A stretch of DNA of 64,000 nucleotides from Colwellia psychrerythraea (GTDB taxonomy: Bacteria; Pseudomonadota; Gammaproteobacteria; Enterobacterales; Alteromonadaceae): the NCBI RefSeq assembly GCF_000764185.1, contig NZ_JQEC01000004.1, forward strand, positions 124,001 through 188,000, in the 5' to 3' direction. The notes below the pieces were generated by a model, which saw only the letters and a list, made by a program, of their open reading frames with translations, was not told where the DNA came from and ran no database searches. This document shows positions 24,585-33,195 of this stretch, piece by piece; position 1 is the first letter of the stretch, and each line of letters begins with the position of its first letter. Position numbers and translations under genes: made by a program.

Positions 24585-26117
24585 ATGACAATAACAGGAC
24601 AGAATTTAATTGCTGGCGAATGGTCAGGCAATACTGAAGGTGGTTTTAAAGCATTTAATGCCCAAACACACAAAACTATTGATATTGAATTTGCTGATGC
24701 AACTGATCTTGAAGTAAACACAGCTATCGAACGTGCCAATGACGCTTTCACATCTTATAGCCAGTTAAGCGCAGCCAAACGCGCTACTTTTTTACGTGCT
24801 ATAGGTGCTGAAATTCTTGCTTTAGGTGATGAACTTGTTGAAACCGCTTGCGGTGAAACAGGTTTACCAGCAATGCGTATTCAAGGTGAACGTGGCAGAA
24901 CAATTGGCCAGCTTGGTTTATTTGCAGATTTATTAGAAGCAGGTGAGTACCAAGGTATTGTTGAGCAAGCAAACGCAGAGCGTCAACCATTACCAAAACC
25001 TGATACACGTTTAGGTTATTTACCATTAGGTGTGGTTGGTGTATTTGCGGCAAGTAACTTCCCATTAGCTTTCTCTACTGCTGGTGGCGACACTGCTTCT
25101 GCGTTAGCTGCAGGTTGTCCTGTTGTGATGAAAGCGCATGCTGCTCATCCAGCGACTGCTGAATTAGTAGCAAGAGCTATTTTAAAAGCGATTGATAGCT
25201 GTGAATTAGATCGCGGTGTGTTTTCGCTTATTCAAGGTAAAAACTATGCTATAGCTACACAAATAGTTACTCACCCTTCAGTTAAAGCAGTTGGTTTTAC
25301 TGGATCTGAACGTGTTGGTATGATTTTACAAGCGCAAATTCATCAACGTGCTGAACCTATTCCTTTTTATGGTGAGCTAGGTAGCATTAACCCGCAATTT
25401 ATAATGCCTAATAAAGTTGATCAAGACGGCGCTGAAATCGCACAAGGTCTTGTTGCTTCATTAATGATGGGCCAAGGACAGTTTTGTACCAGCCCTGGCG
25501 TTTGGGTTGTGGTAGGTAGTGAAGACAGTGCTAATTATCAAACCTTTATTACTTCAGCAAGCGAAGCATTAACGCAGCAAGCTGCTGGTGTGATGTTAAC
25601 TCCGGCAATGTGTGCAAGTTATAATAATGCCGTTGCAGAGCGTAAATCACTTAGCGGTGTTACTTTACTTGCTACAGGTCAAGCTGGTAACGAGCAAGAA
25701 TGTTCAGCCTCTTTGTTTGCAACAGACTTAGCAACATTTGCTAAAACGCCATTACTACAAGAAGAAGTATTTGGTTTTAGCGCCTTAGTTGTACGTTGTG
25801 ATAATGAAGCACAAATGATGCAGTTTGTTACTTTACTTAAAGGTAACTTAACCGCGAGCATTCATGGCTTAGATAGTGACTTATCTACATCGAAAGAGCT
25901 AAGCCTAAGTCTTGCTCATAAAGTGGGTCGCTTGATTTATAATCAAATGCCTACCGGTGTTGAAGTGTGTGCTTCTATGAACCATGGTGGTCCATTCCCA
26001 GCATCAACTAATATCAGAACAACGTCAGTGGGTAGTGAAGCAATTACCCGCTTTAGACGTCCTATCTGTTATCAAAATATGCCGGCAGAGTTATTGCCGA
26101 GCTTGTTAAAAGACTAA
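24585..26117 (+). CDS. Aldehyde dehydrogenase, likely 2-oxoglutarate semialdehyde dehydrogenase
   Basis: A 510-residue NAD(P)-dependent aldehyde dehydrogenase. Catalytic Cys301 is in GQGQFCTSPG; the general base Glu is in GELGSINPQ; the cofactor motif is GFTGSERVG; FAASNFPLAFSTAGGDTASA is characteristic of the fatty-aldehyde/KGSA-type branch. By its place after the hydroxyproline epimerase it should oxidise 2-oxoglutarate semialdehyde to 2-oxoglutarate, the last step before the TCA cycle. The start at ATG 24585 has AGTAAG rather than a strong ribosome site. It ends at a strong terminator. Confidence 0.9.
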   Translation: MTITGQNLIAGEWSGNTEGGFKAFNAQTHKTIDIEFADATDLEVNTAIERANDAFTSYSQLSAAKRATFLRAIGAEILALGDELVETACGETGLPAMRIQGERGRTIGQLGLFADLLEAGEYQGIVEQANAERQPLPKPDTRLGYLPLGVVGVFAASNFPLAFSTAGGDTASALAAGCPVVMKAHAAHPATAELVARAILKAIDSCELDRGVFSLIQGKNYAIATQIVTHPSVKAVGFTGSERVGMILQAQIHQRAEPIPFYGELGSINPQFIMPNKVDQDGAEIAQGLVASLMMGQGQFCTSPGVWVVVGSEDSANYQTFITSASEALTQQAAGVMLTPAMCASYNNAVAERKSLSGVTLLATGQAGNEQECSASLFATDLATFAKTPLLQEEVFGFSALVVRCDNEAQMMQFVTLLKGNLTASIHGLDSDLSTSKELSLSLAHKVGRLIYNQMPTGVEVCASMNHGGPFPASTNIRTTSVGSEAITRFRRPICYQNMPAELLPSLLKD

Positions 26118-26130
26118 ATAATGTAAATTT

Positions 26131-26170
26131 AAAGCCAAGTGCAGACAATGTACTTGGTTTTTTTTTAACT
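26131..26170 (+). terminator. Terminator after the semialdehyde dehydrogenase gene
   Basis: AAGCCAAGT, an 11-base loop, ACTTGGTTT, then a long T run. It separates the epimerase/dehydrogenase unit from the transporter unit. Confidence 0.85.
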
Positions 26171-26189
26171 TTTTTTTTTGACATTCATG

Positions 26190-26230
26190 CTGTTGATTTA
26201 TGCCATATGTAGTATTACGTAAATCAACAG
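26190..26230. promoter_or_regulatory. Inverted repeat overlapping the transporter promoter
   Basis: CTGTTGATTTA (26190-26200) and TAAATCAACAG (26220-26230) are exact inverted repeats with a 19-base spacer, 52 bases before the transporter start. A TTGACA box at 26179 overlaps the left side. The form is that of an operator or a recognition site for a dimer; it is not the TTGTATACAA motif. Confidence 0.5.
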
Positions 26231-26282
26231 GATTAATGTTGTTCGTAGACAGACCAATAATAATAAAAATCAATATTAACAA

Positions 26283-28142
26283 ATGGTGGATAAGATAGTG
26301 AGCCTAACCAAACGAAGTCCTTTTCAACAAGCATTTTATGTTGCTAATACCATGGAAATTTTTGAGCGACTTGCTTGGTACGGTATGTATACCTTACTCG
26401 CCAGTTATATCATGACGCCCGCTACGCAAGGTGGTTTAGGTTTAGGCAATACCGAACGAGGCTTGATTATGGGCGTGGTGCCTTTCTTTCTTTACCTTTT
26501 TCCTGTGGTTTCTGGCGCACTCGCTGATCGATTTGGTTATCGCAAAATGTTTTTGCTGTCTTTCACTTTGATGGCACCAAGTTATTACTTCTTAGGTTAT
26601 GCCAAAGACTTAGGCAGCTTTATGAGCATATTTATGTTGATAGCGCTCGGAGCTGGCATATTTAAACCGGTAGTCACCGCAACCATTAGCCGAACAACCG
26701 ATGATACTAACCGCGGTTTGGGTTTTGGTATTTTCTATATGATGGTTAATGTTGGCGGCTTTTTAGGCCCGTTATTGGCACCCATTATTCAAAAAAATTA
26801 TGGCTGGCAGTGGGTGTTTATTTTTGCCTGCATTTGGATTTCAGTGAACTTTATTCCTGCGTTATTTTTCTATAAAGAGCCTGAACGTCATGGTAAAAAT
26901 AAACCTTTAAAGCAAGTTTTTCATGAAATGCAGCAAGTGTTGGGCAATATGCGTCTCGCCTTATTAGTGGTGCCTTTGTTGATCATACTTGTGGCTTTCT
27001 ATGCGGGTTATATAGGCGGTGAATTCACCCTAATAGCCACAGTTTTATTGATTGTTGCTGCTTTTATTTGGGATCTTGCTGTTGCAAAATTGGTTATTAA
27101 AGACAGTCAAACCCAAGCGTCAGCCTCACGGGTAAATCAGCAAGGCACACAGCCATGGTATTTACAAAAAATGAGCATAGGAAATAAACCGTTTATGGCA
27201 TATTTATTAATACTGTCGGGTTTTTGGACTGTTTACTTCCAAATTTTTATTACCTTACCTGTCTATATTCGTGATTTTGTTGATACTTCTGATCTAGTTT
27301 CATTGCTTCATAGCGTTAGCCCTTGGTTACATGATGTTTTCACCGCAGTGAATATTGAAACTTTAAGCGATGAAATTATGCGCTTGGTAACAAAATTCAA
27401 CGAGCTTGATGCCTTGAAAAGCCAAGCGGCATTAAAAGAAATTACCAGTACACTTAGCGCGTTGGATGTTCGTATTCCTGAGCAGCAAATTGTTAATGGC
27501 TTTAGTCAAATTAGTCAATCAATGCTCGCTAGCGATATGACAGCTGCGCAAGGGCTAAGTAAAGATATTGCTGAGCAATGGTCAATACAGTACCGACAAG
27601 TGAATCCTGCCACTATTTTAAGTTTAGATTTTCTGATGATCATTATTTTTCAAATTGGTATTAGTCACTTTATCGATAAGTTCAAAGCTTTGCCTTCTTT
27701 GATTGTTGGTACTGCTATTTTATCACTGTCGATGTTAATGCAAGGTTTTGCTCATGGCATTATTTTTGGGGGTCTATTGGTGAGTTGTTCGGTCATTGTA
27801 TTTGCTGTCGGAGAAATGACAGCAACACCGAAAAGCCAAGAGTATGTGGCAAGTTTTGCCCCGAAAGATAAAGCAGCCATGTTTATGGGCTATTACTTTG
27901 TCTCTATGGCATTAGGTAGCTTGTTTGCCGGTTTACTCTCTGGTTGGTTATATGGTTACTTTGCTGTTGAATTAGAGAGCCCGGAACTGATGTGGGGCAT
28001 AATCACCTTGCTTGGTTTCGCCACCTGTATTGCCTTTTATTTGTTTAATAAACATTTTGTCAGCGATATTAGAAAACAGCAGTTAGCACAAAAAGAGCAA
28101 TTACCAGAACAATCAACTGAGCAGTCAACATCGGTAGCTTAA
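26283..28142 (+). CDS. POT family proton-coupled peptide transporter
   Basis: A 619-residue inner-membrane protein of the POT/PTR2 branch of the major facilitator superfamily, which imports di- and tripeptides with protons. The helix 1 motif EIFERLAWYGMY (ExxER) is intact; ALADRFGYRK is the MFS loop; FYMMVNVGGFLGPLLAP is the second POT signature. A long hydrophilic insert (about residues 340-440) lies between membrane helices in the C-terminal half, unusual for bacterial POT proteins. It begins the unit running through the trans-3-hydroxyproline genes, suiting uptake of collagen-type peptides. The start may be ATG 26283 or GTG 26298, the latter with GGTGGATAAG upstream. Confidence 0.88.
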   Translation: MVDKIVSLTKRSPFQQAFYVANTMEIFERLAWYGMYTLLASYIMTPATQGGLGLGNTERGLIMGVVPFFLYLFPVVSGALADRFGYRKMFLLSFTLMAPSYYFLGYAKDLGSFMSIFMLIALGAGIFKPVVTATISRTTDDTNRGLGFGIFYMMVNVGGFLGPLLAPIIQKNYGWQWVFIFACIWISVNFIPALFFYKEPERHGKNKPLKQVFHEMQQVLGNMRLALLVVPLLIILVAFYAGYIGGEFTLIATVLLIVAAFIWDLAVAKLVIKDSQTQASASRVNQQGTQPWYLQKMSIGNKPFMAYLLILSGFWTVYFQIFITLPVYIRDFVDTSDLVSLLHSVSPWLHDVFTAVNIETLSDEIMRLVTKFNELDALKSQAALKEITSTLSALDVRIPEQQIVNGFSQISQSMLASDMTAAQGLSKDIAEQWSIQYRQVNPATILSLDFLMIIIFQIGISHFIDKFKALPSLIVGTAILSLSMLMQGFAHGIIFGGLLVSCSVIVFAVGEMTATPKSQEYVASFAPKDKAAMFMGYYFVSMALGSLFAGLLSGWLYGYFAVELESPELMWGIITLLGFATCIAFYLFNKHFVSDIRKQQLAQKEQLPEQSTEQSTSVA

Positions 28143-28241
28143 GGAAATAGCTATAAAGCCACTGTTGCTAGAAATAGCAATAGTGGCAAATAAATGCAGG
28201 ATAAATAGAATATTAAAGAGTAAAAGCAATGAGTCATATCT

Positions 28242-29321
28242 ATGAGTAATAATATAGCGCAAGCCGCTGAAAAATTTGAACAGTGGCAGCCTAACGATAA
28301 GCAAGAAAATTTTTTAAAGATTAATACACTTGAATGCCATACCGGTGGTGAGCCATTACGTATTATCACTAGCGGTTTTCCAGACCTTAAAGGCAATAGC
28401 ATTTTAGCAAAAGTCGAAGAGTGTAAAGAAAACTATGATGATCTACGCCGAGCATTAATGTTTGAGCCACGTGGTCATGCTGATATGTACGGCGCAATTA
28501 TTACGGGTGCTGAACGTGAAGACAGTCATTTTGGCGCGATATTTATCCATAATGAAGGTTATAGCACAATGTGTGGCCATGCGGTGATTGCCTTAACAAA
28601 AACCGCCGTTGAGTCGGGTGTCGTTGCTAGAACAGGTGACATTACCAAGGTGGTGATTGATGTGCCTTGTGGCCAAATTCATGCTTTGGCCTATAGCGAA
28701 GATGATGTGGTAAAGCAGGTTAGTTTTAAATGTGTGCCTTCCTTTGTTTATGCTAAAGAGCAGGAAATTGAAGTAGACGGTATTGGCACCGTTGAATTTG
28801 ATATCGCTTATGGCGGCGCTTTTTATGCCTACGTTCAAGCATCAACTCTTGGTTTGTCATTAGTGCCAGCGCAGCATGACAAACTCATTGATTATGGCCG
28901 TAAAATTAAACAAGCTATTATTGATTCAACAGTACCTGAGCTAACTATTACCCATCCGACGACCACAGGGTTAAGCTTTTTATATGGGGTGATTTTTATT
29001 GATGATTCGCCAAATAAAGACGTTCATTCACGTAATGTGTGTATCTTTGCTGATGGTGAGCTAGACAGAAGCCCCACAGGTAGCGGTGTTAGTGGTCGTA
29101 TAGCTCTACATTATGCTAAAGGGCAAGTGGCCTTAAATGAAGCGATAACTATTGAGAGCATATTGGCCAGCCCTTTTAGTGTTAGTGCTGTGGATACACT
29201 CGATTTTTGTGGCTTTGATGCTGTTATACCACAAGTCACCGGCGATGCTTATATTTGCGGTAAAGGTGAGTGGCTGATTAACAGCGCTGACCCGTTAAAA
29301 TATGGTTTTTTATTAAGATAG
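28242..29321 (+). CDS. Trans-3-hydroxy-L-proline dehydratase (proline racemase family)
   Basis: A 359-residue enzyme of the proline racemase family. The first catalytic cysteine is kept (Cys111 in MCGHAVIAL), but the second is Thr279 in DRSPTGSGVSG. This Cys/Thr pairing is the known mark of trans-3-hydroxy-L-proline dehydratase, which removes water to give 1-pyrroline-2-carboxylate. It differs clearly from the Cys/Cys epimerase at 23448. It lies 99 bases after the peptide transporter and before an M24 peptidase and the reductase that would turn its product into L-proline. An N-terminal extension of about 25 polar residues precedes the family start (NTLECHTGGEPLRI). ATG at 28242 has a weak ribosome site. 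Confidence 0.9.
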   Translation: MSNNIAQAAEKFEQWQPNDKQENFLKINTLECHTGGEPLRIITSGFPDLKGNSILAKVEECKENYDDLRRALMFEPRGHADMYGAIITGAEREDSHFGAIFIHNEGYSTMCGHAVIALTKTAVESGVVARTGDITKVVIDVPCGQIHALAYSEDDVVKQVSFKCVPSFVYAKEQEIEVDGIGTVEFDIAYGGAFYAYVQASTLGLSLVPAQHDKLIDYGRKIKQAIIDSTVPELTITHPTTTGLSFLYGVIFIDDSPNKDVHSRNVCIFADGELDRSPTGSGVSGRIALHYAKGQVALNEAITIESILASPFSVSAVDTLDFCGFDAVIPQVTGDAYICGKGEWLINSADPLKYGFLLR

Positions 29322-29394
29322 CTAAAAGTTAACAAGCGATTATTCAACTTAGTATAAATAATAAAGTTTCGATTAGAAATTTTTGAGGAGTATT

Positions 29395-30546
29395 ATGAAC
29401 TTAACAAAATCACTGGGTAAATCACTGGGTAAATCACTAGAAACTTCACTCGATAAGTTACGAGATAAAGTCTTAAGTAAGGCGAATAGTGCCATGCTGA
29501 TCTTTAGTGACATTAACATCAGCTACCTTTCTGCTTTTACTGGCCATGCGGCAACAATATTATTAACCAGCAAGGCTAATTATCTATTAACTGATTACCG
29601 TTATTTCGAACAAGCTAAAGAACAAGCAACGGATTTTAAGGTGATTTGTCGCGATAGAGCTAATCAGAGTTTAGCGTCACTGATTGAAGAACTGCTTTTT
29701 CATGATGATTGCCAGACGCTCTTTTTTGAGAGCGAACATATTAGTGTAATGCAATGGCAGCAAATTCATCAGCAGATTAGTCAACAGACAAAGCTTAGTG
29801 AAATAGAGCCGTTGAGTGGCGCGGTTGAAGCGCTGCGCTTTATTAAATCAGATACTGAAATAGCGTTAATGGAGCAAGCCGCCAAAATTGGTGATACCGC
29901 ATTAGCTACCATGCTTAACTCAGTTAAAGTGGGTGTTACCGAAAGAGAGCTAGCGATTGAACTTGATTATCAAATGGCGTTGCTTGGCTCTGAAGAAGTG
30001 TCTTTTGCCACCATTTTATTGTTTGGTGAACGTAGTGCTTTACCGCATGGGATTCCAGGTGACAGACAATTAAAGCTGGGTGATATTATCTTAATTGATT
30101 TTGGCGCTGTGGTTAATGGTTATCGCTCTGATATGACCCGTACATTTGTTTTTGGTCCAGCAAGCGCTGAGCAAAAACATGTTTATCAATTAGTACATTC
30201 TGCACAACAAGCAGCCATTGATGAAGTCGTCGAGGGGGTCTTAGGTAGTCACTTATATCAACAATCAGCAAATATATTACTAAACAGTGAATATAAACAA
30301 TATGCAGGTGAGGGCTTAGGACATGGTGTTGGCCTAGTTTTGCATGAACAGCCTTTTATTGGTCCAGATTGCCATACCGCCATTGAAAAGGGCTGTGTTT
30401 TTACCATAGAGCCAGGTATTTACATTCCAGGTTGGGGTGGTGTGCGTATTGAAGATGATGTGGTATTGACGGACGATGGTTTGAAAATCATCACCAAATC
30501 ACCCAAAGGACTAATTGAGCTTTCTGCGGCCAAGTCTAATACCTAA
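29395..30546 (+). CDS. M24 family Xaa-Pro peptidase
   Basis: A 383-residue cytosolic metallopeptidase of the M24B (Xaa-Pro aminopeptidase/prolidase) group. The two-metal site is complete: Asp in LIDFGAV, Asp in GYRSDMTRT, His in GHGVGLVLHE, Glu in FTIEPGIYI and Glu in GVRIEDDVV. It would free residues next to proline or hydroxyproline in imported peptides. ATG at 29395 has GAGGAG seven bases upstream; the open frame begins earlier at a TTG. The first 20 residues carry a small repeat (SLGKSLGKSLETS) made by a 12-base tandem repeat. It lies between the 3-hydroxyproline dehydratase and reductase genes. Confidence 0.9.
   Translation: MNLTKSLGKSLGKSLETSLDKLRDKVLSKANSAMLIFSDINISYLSAFTGHAATILLTSKANYLLTDYRYFEQAKEQATDFKVICRDRANQSLASLIEELLFHDDCQTLFFESEHISVMQWQQIHQQISQQTKLSEIEPLSGAVEALRFIKSDTEIALMEQAAKIGDTALATMLNSVKVGVTERELAIELDYQMALLGSEEVSFATILLFGERSALPHGIPGDRQLKLGDIILIDFGAVVNGYRSDMTRTFVFGPASAEQKHVYQLVHSAQQAAIDEVVEGVLGSHLYQQSANILLNSEYKQYAGEGLGHGVGLVLHEQPFIGPDCHTAIEKGCVFTIEPGIYIPGWGGVRIEDDVVLTDDGLKIITKSPKGLIELSAAKSNT
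29407..29438 (+). repeat. 12-base tandem repeat inside a peptidase gene
   Basis: AAATCACTGGGT occurs twice in a row, followed by a third partial AAATCACT. Being a multiple of three, gain or loss of a unit keeps the frame and changes the N-terminus by four residues (KSLG). Confidence 0.8.
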
Positions 30547-30573
30547 AAAATGAATTATAAATAAGAGTAAAGA

Positions 30574-31524
30574 ATGAAAATTATTAGCGCACAACAAGTT
30601 CACCAAAACCTTAACTTTGTCGAGTTAGTCCCGTTATTAAAAAATAGCTTCAGCAAACCTTTTCATATGCCACAGCGTCAAGTATTTAGCTTAGCGCCAG
30701 AAGACAATGACAACCATGATGCTTTTGCCTTATTGCCTTCATGGAATGATAAAGTAATTGGCAACAAAGCTTTTACTTATTTTCCAGACAATGCTGCTCA
30801 GCATGACTTACCTGGTTTGTTTTCTAAAATTATGTTGTTTAAACGCCAAACGGGTGAGCCATTAGCATTGGTTGATGGCACTAGTGTAACTTATTGGCGT
30901 ACAGCGGCTATCTCAGCTTTAGCCAGTCAGCTTCTTTCTAAAGAAGATAGCCAAAATATGATGTTATTTGGCACGGGTAACTTGGCGAGTTATTTGGTTA
31001 AAGCACATTTATCTGTGCGTAATCTTAAGCAGATTACTCTGTGGGGGCGTAATAGCGCAAAAGTGAATGACTTGATTGGCGAATTTAGCGCATTGTACCC
31101 AGAGATTACTTTTAAGGCCAGTGTTGATATTAGTGTAGAAGTTACTAATGCAGATATTATTTGCTGTGCTACGGGCGCTAAAACGCCATTATTTGACGGT
31201 AATCTTGTTAGTGCGGGTACTCATGTCGATTGTTTAGGTAATCACATGAAAGATGCCCGTGAGTGCGATACTACAACAGTAACTCGCGCTAGAGTATTTG
31301 TTGATAGCCTAACTAACACTTTAAATGAAGCGGGTGAATTACTAATGCCTATCGCTGAAGGCGCTTTTAACAAAGACGATATTGTTGGTGAATTAGCTGA
31401 TATGTGTAGAACGCCATCATTGTTGCGTCAATCAAATGATGAAATAACGTTATTCAAATCTGTTGGTACCGCAATAAGTGACTTAGTTGCTGCACATCGC
31501 GTAGTAGAAAAGTTAGCTGACTAG
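30574..31524 (+). CDS. 1-pyrroline-2-carboxylate reductase (ornithine cyclodeaminase family)
   Basis: A 316-residue NAD(P)H-dependent enzyme of the ornithine cyclodeaminase/mu-crystallin family. The Rossmann motif is FGTGNLASYLVKAHL (GTG at 133-135), with ALVDGTSVTYWRTAAISALA before it, the substrate-side RTAA motif of the family, and CCATGAKTPLFDG after it. In this setting, next to trans-3-hydroxyproline dehydratase, the expected activity is reduction of 1-pyrroline-2-carboxylate to L-proline (LhpI type) rather than ornithine cyclisation. It ends the transporter-dehydratase-peptidase-reductase unit. ATG at 30574 has AAGAGTAAAG upstream. Confidence 0.88.
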   Translation: MKIISAQQVHQNLNFVELVPLLKNSFSKPFHMPQRQVFSLAPEDNDNHDAFALLPSWNDKVIGNKAFTYFPDNAAQHDLPGLFSKIMLFKRQTGEPLALVDGTSVTYWRTAAISALASQLLSKEDSQNMMLFGTGNLASYLVKAHLSVRNLKQITLWGRNSAKVNDLIGEFSALYPEITFKASVDISVEVTNADIICCATGAKTPLFDGNLVSAGTHVDCLGNHMKDARECDTTTVTRARVFVDSLTNTLNEAGELLMPIAEGAFNKDDIVGELADMCRTPSLLRQSNDEITLFKSVGTAISDLVAAHRVVEKLAD

Positions 31525-31603
31525 TTTATTATTATTTTTCTTTAGCAACTTAGTCTGTTTAGTCAGCTTCGCTAGTCAAAGTTCAACATTATTAATGATA
31601 AAT

Positions 31604-31643
31604 AAAAAAGGCGCTACCTTCATTAAAGGTAGCGCCTTTTTTA
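31604..31643. terminator. Strong terminator after the 3-hydroxyproline unit
   Basis: AAAAAAGGCGCTACCTT, loop CATT, AAAGGTAGCGCCTTTTTT. Perfect stem and T run. The rest of the gap 31525-32000 shows no gene. Confidence 0.95.
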
Positions 31644-32000
31644 TGAACAGTATTTTATGCTGTGCACATATTTACTCATGTGAATACATATTAGTAGTCA
31701 CATTGTTTCAATAATAGGAGAGAGTGTAGTCAATAATGGTGGTTGACGTACTCCTTGATATTAAAGAGGACTTTGTGCGCTAGCTGACATTAGCAACAAG
31801 GATGTTTTCTAATGGACAACTTCTTTACTGTTTAATAATAAACTGACTAATGATTTGGTGAGATTTGTAACTTTTGTGTTAATTCAGTATAAAATTTTAT
31901 TCCGCTTTACCTCTCTAGCTTGCCTTGAATGTTGTATGATATTTGCTCTCATCATCACACTTTAATTGTGATGAACGATAAGTATCTAAAAAGGAGCATA

Positions 32001-32510
32001 ATGATGACAATAGTTTATCTTCACGGACATGGTAGTTGGAAACCATCAATGGGCTACACAAAAGTACCCTCAAATTGTTCACTAACCTTTTATACCCACT
32101 TTGCCAAATTACTTAATGCAACAATGGTAAAACAAATTATGGCAGGTACATACACGAAAACAGAATCAGAACATAGCGCATTTAAGACTGTCCCTAATTT
32201 ACAGATATCATCTCTCACTCAAGGACAGGTCAATAACGCCCATAGCTGGGGTGGGGGCGTTTCTCCCTATATATTGCATACTTTGCCTGTAGCTCCCAAA
32301 ACACGTATTTCATTAAGTGATGTCATGGCCAATTGTACTGCAGTTTACGGAAAAAAACTGGATTTTCACTGGCTTTGCTGTCAATCGTTGGGATTGTCTA
32401 AAGTGGGTGGGCGAGAATTTGGTTTAAACGCATCAGATCGTACAGCTCAAGCAGGACATAATGGGCAATATCTTTTTAAATGGAAGGATGTCAACGGTGT
32501 TCAACAATAA
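32001..32510 (+). CDS. Stv-like putative adhesin domain protein
   Basis: A 169-residue protein that resembles the putative adhesin Stv domain: IVYLHGHGSWKPSMGYTKVP, CSLTFYTHFAKLL, IMAGTYT and, late, WLCCQSLG. The function of this domain is not established; related domains occur in secreted or polymorphic-toxin-like proteins and some intracellular single-domain forms. No signal peptide or membrane helix is seen. ATG at 32001 has AAGGAG five bases upstream, which decides the start over an earlier in-frame ATG-like codon at 31929. It stands alone between the hydroxyproline unit and a gene-poor gap. Confidence 0.6.
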   Translation: MMTIVYLHGHGSWKPSMGYTKVPSNCSLTFYTHFAKLLNATMVKQIMAGTYTKTESEHSAFKTVPNLQISSLTQGQVNNAHSWGGGVSPYILHTLPVAPKTRISLSDVMANCTAVYGKKLDFHWLCCQSLGLSKVGGREFGLNASDRTAQAGHNGQYLFKWKDVNGVQQ

Positions 32511-33195
32511 AAATGGGTCAAGAGTAATAATTCTATGCATAAGTAGTTTATTTCAAGAACAATGGAATAGAGTGAAGTATTAGTCTACTAATAGCACTTA
32601 TTGTACCCGTAACATCTTAATAAAAGACTCAGCCCCTTCTTAAGGTGTTATGTAAATTTAGTTGGTAAATGTTGTTCAATTATTCCATTCATTTATAAAT
32701 TATTTTAAGATATTAATATTGATCCCCTAATAGAAATGATCAATGCCCTTGTAATAGGGTAAAAATATAAAAATTCTGTTTGATATTTAGAAATAATGAA
32801 CCTAGCTGGTTTAATTCTTCACTTCCAAAAGTGAGTTTGCGGGTTAAAGTTAGAATGCTTCCCTGTACAGGCATTGTAGTCGGGGCGTTATCCTTATTTT
32901 CTGGTGTACGTGGAGCTTATAGAGCATATGACAGTGTAAATTGGCGTCTTTTTTCATGGGGTTGTTACATCATCTGCCTAAATACTCTAAGCCTCATCCC
33001 CATAGTTTAATCCTCAAATAGCAAGGGCAGGAATAATTGCTTACCTTCGTTATTGAATTTTCTGCTGAGTAAGATATTAAGGGATTCCAATACGAGGTGA
33101 GGCGTTATATAGCCCCTTGTATATTCATTACAATGACGCCAAACAGAGAAAAACCTCTAAGCTTGGCGGTTCATTATATGAAAATTAAAAAAGTA
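32511..33195. other. Gene-poor region with one doubtful small frame
   Basis: A 685-base gap. The only candidate is ATG at 32855 to 33010 (51 residues, MLPCTGIVVGALSLFSGVRG then two hydrophobic runs), which could be a small membrane protein or a remnant of one; its ribosome site is poor and I do not recognise it. Near 33130-33170 there is an imperfect hairpin without a T run. Confidence 0.3.
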
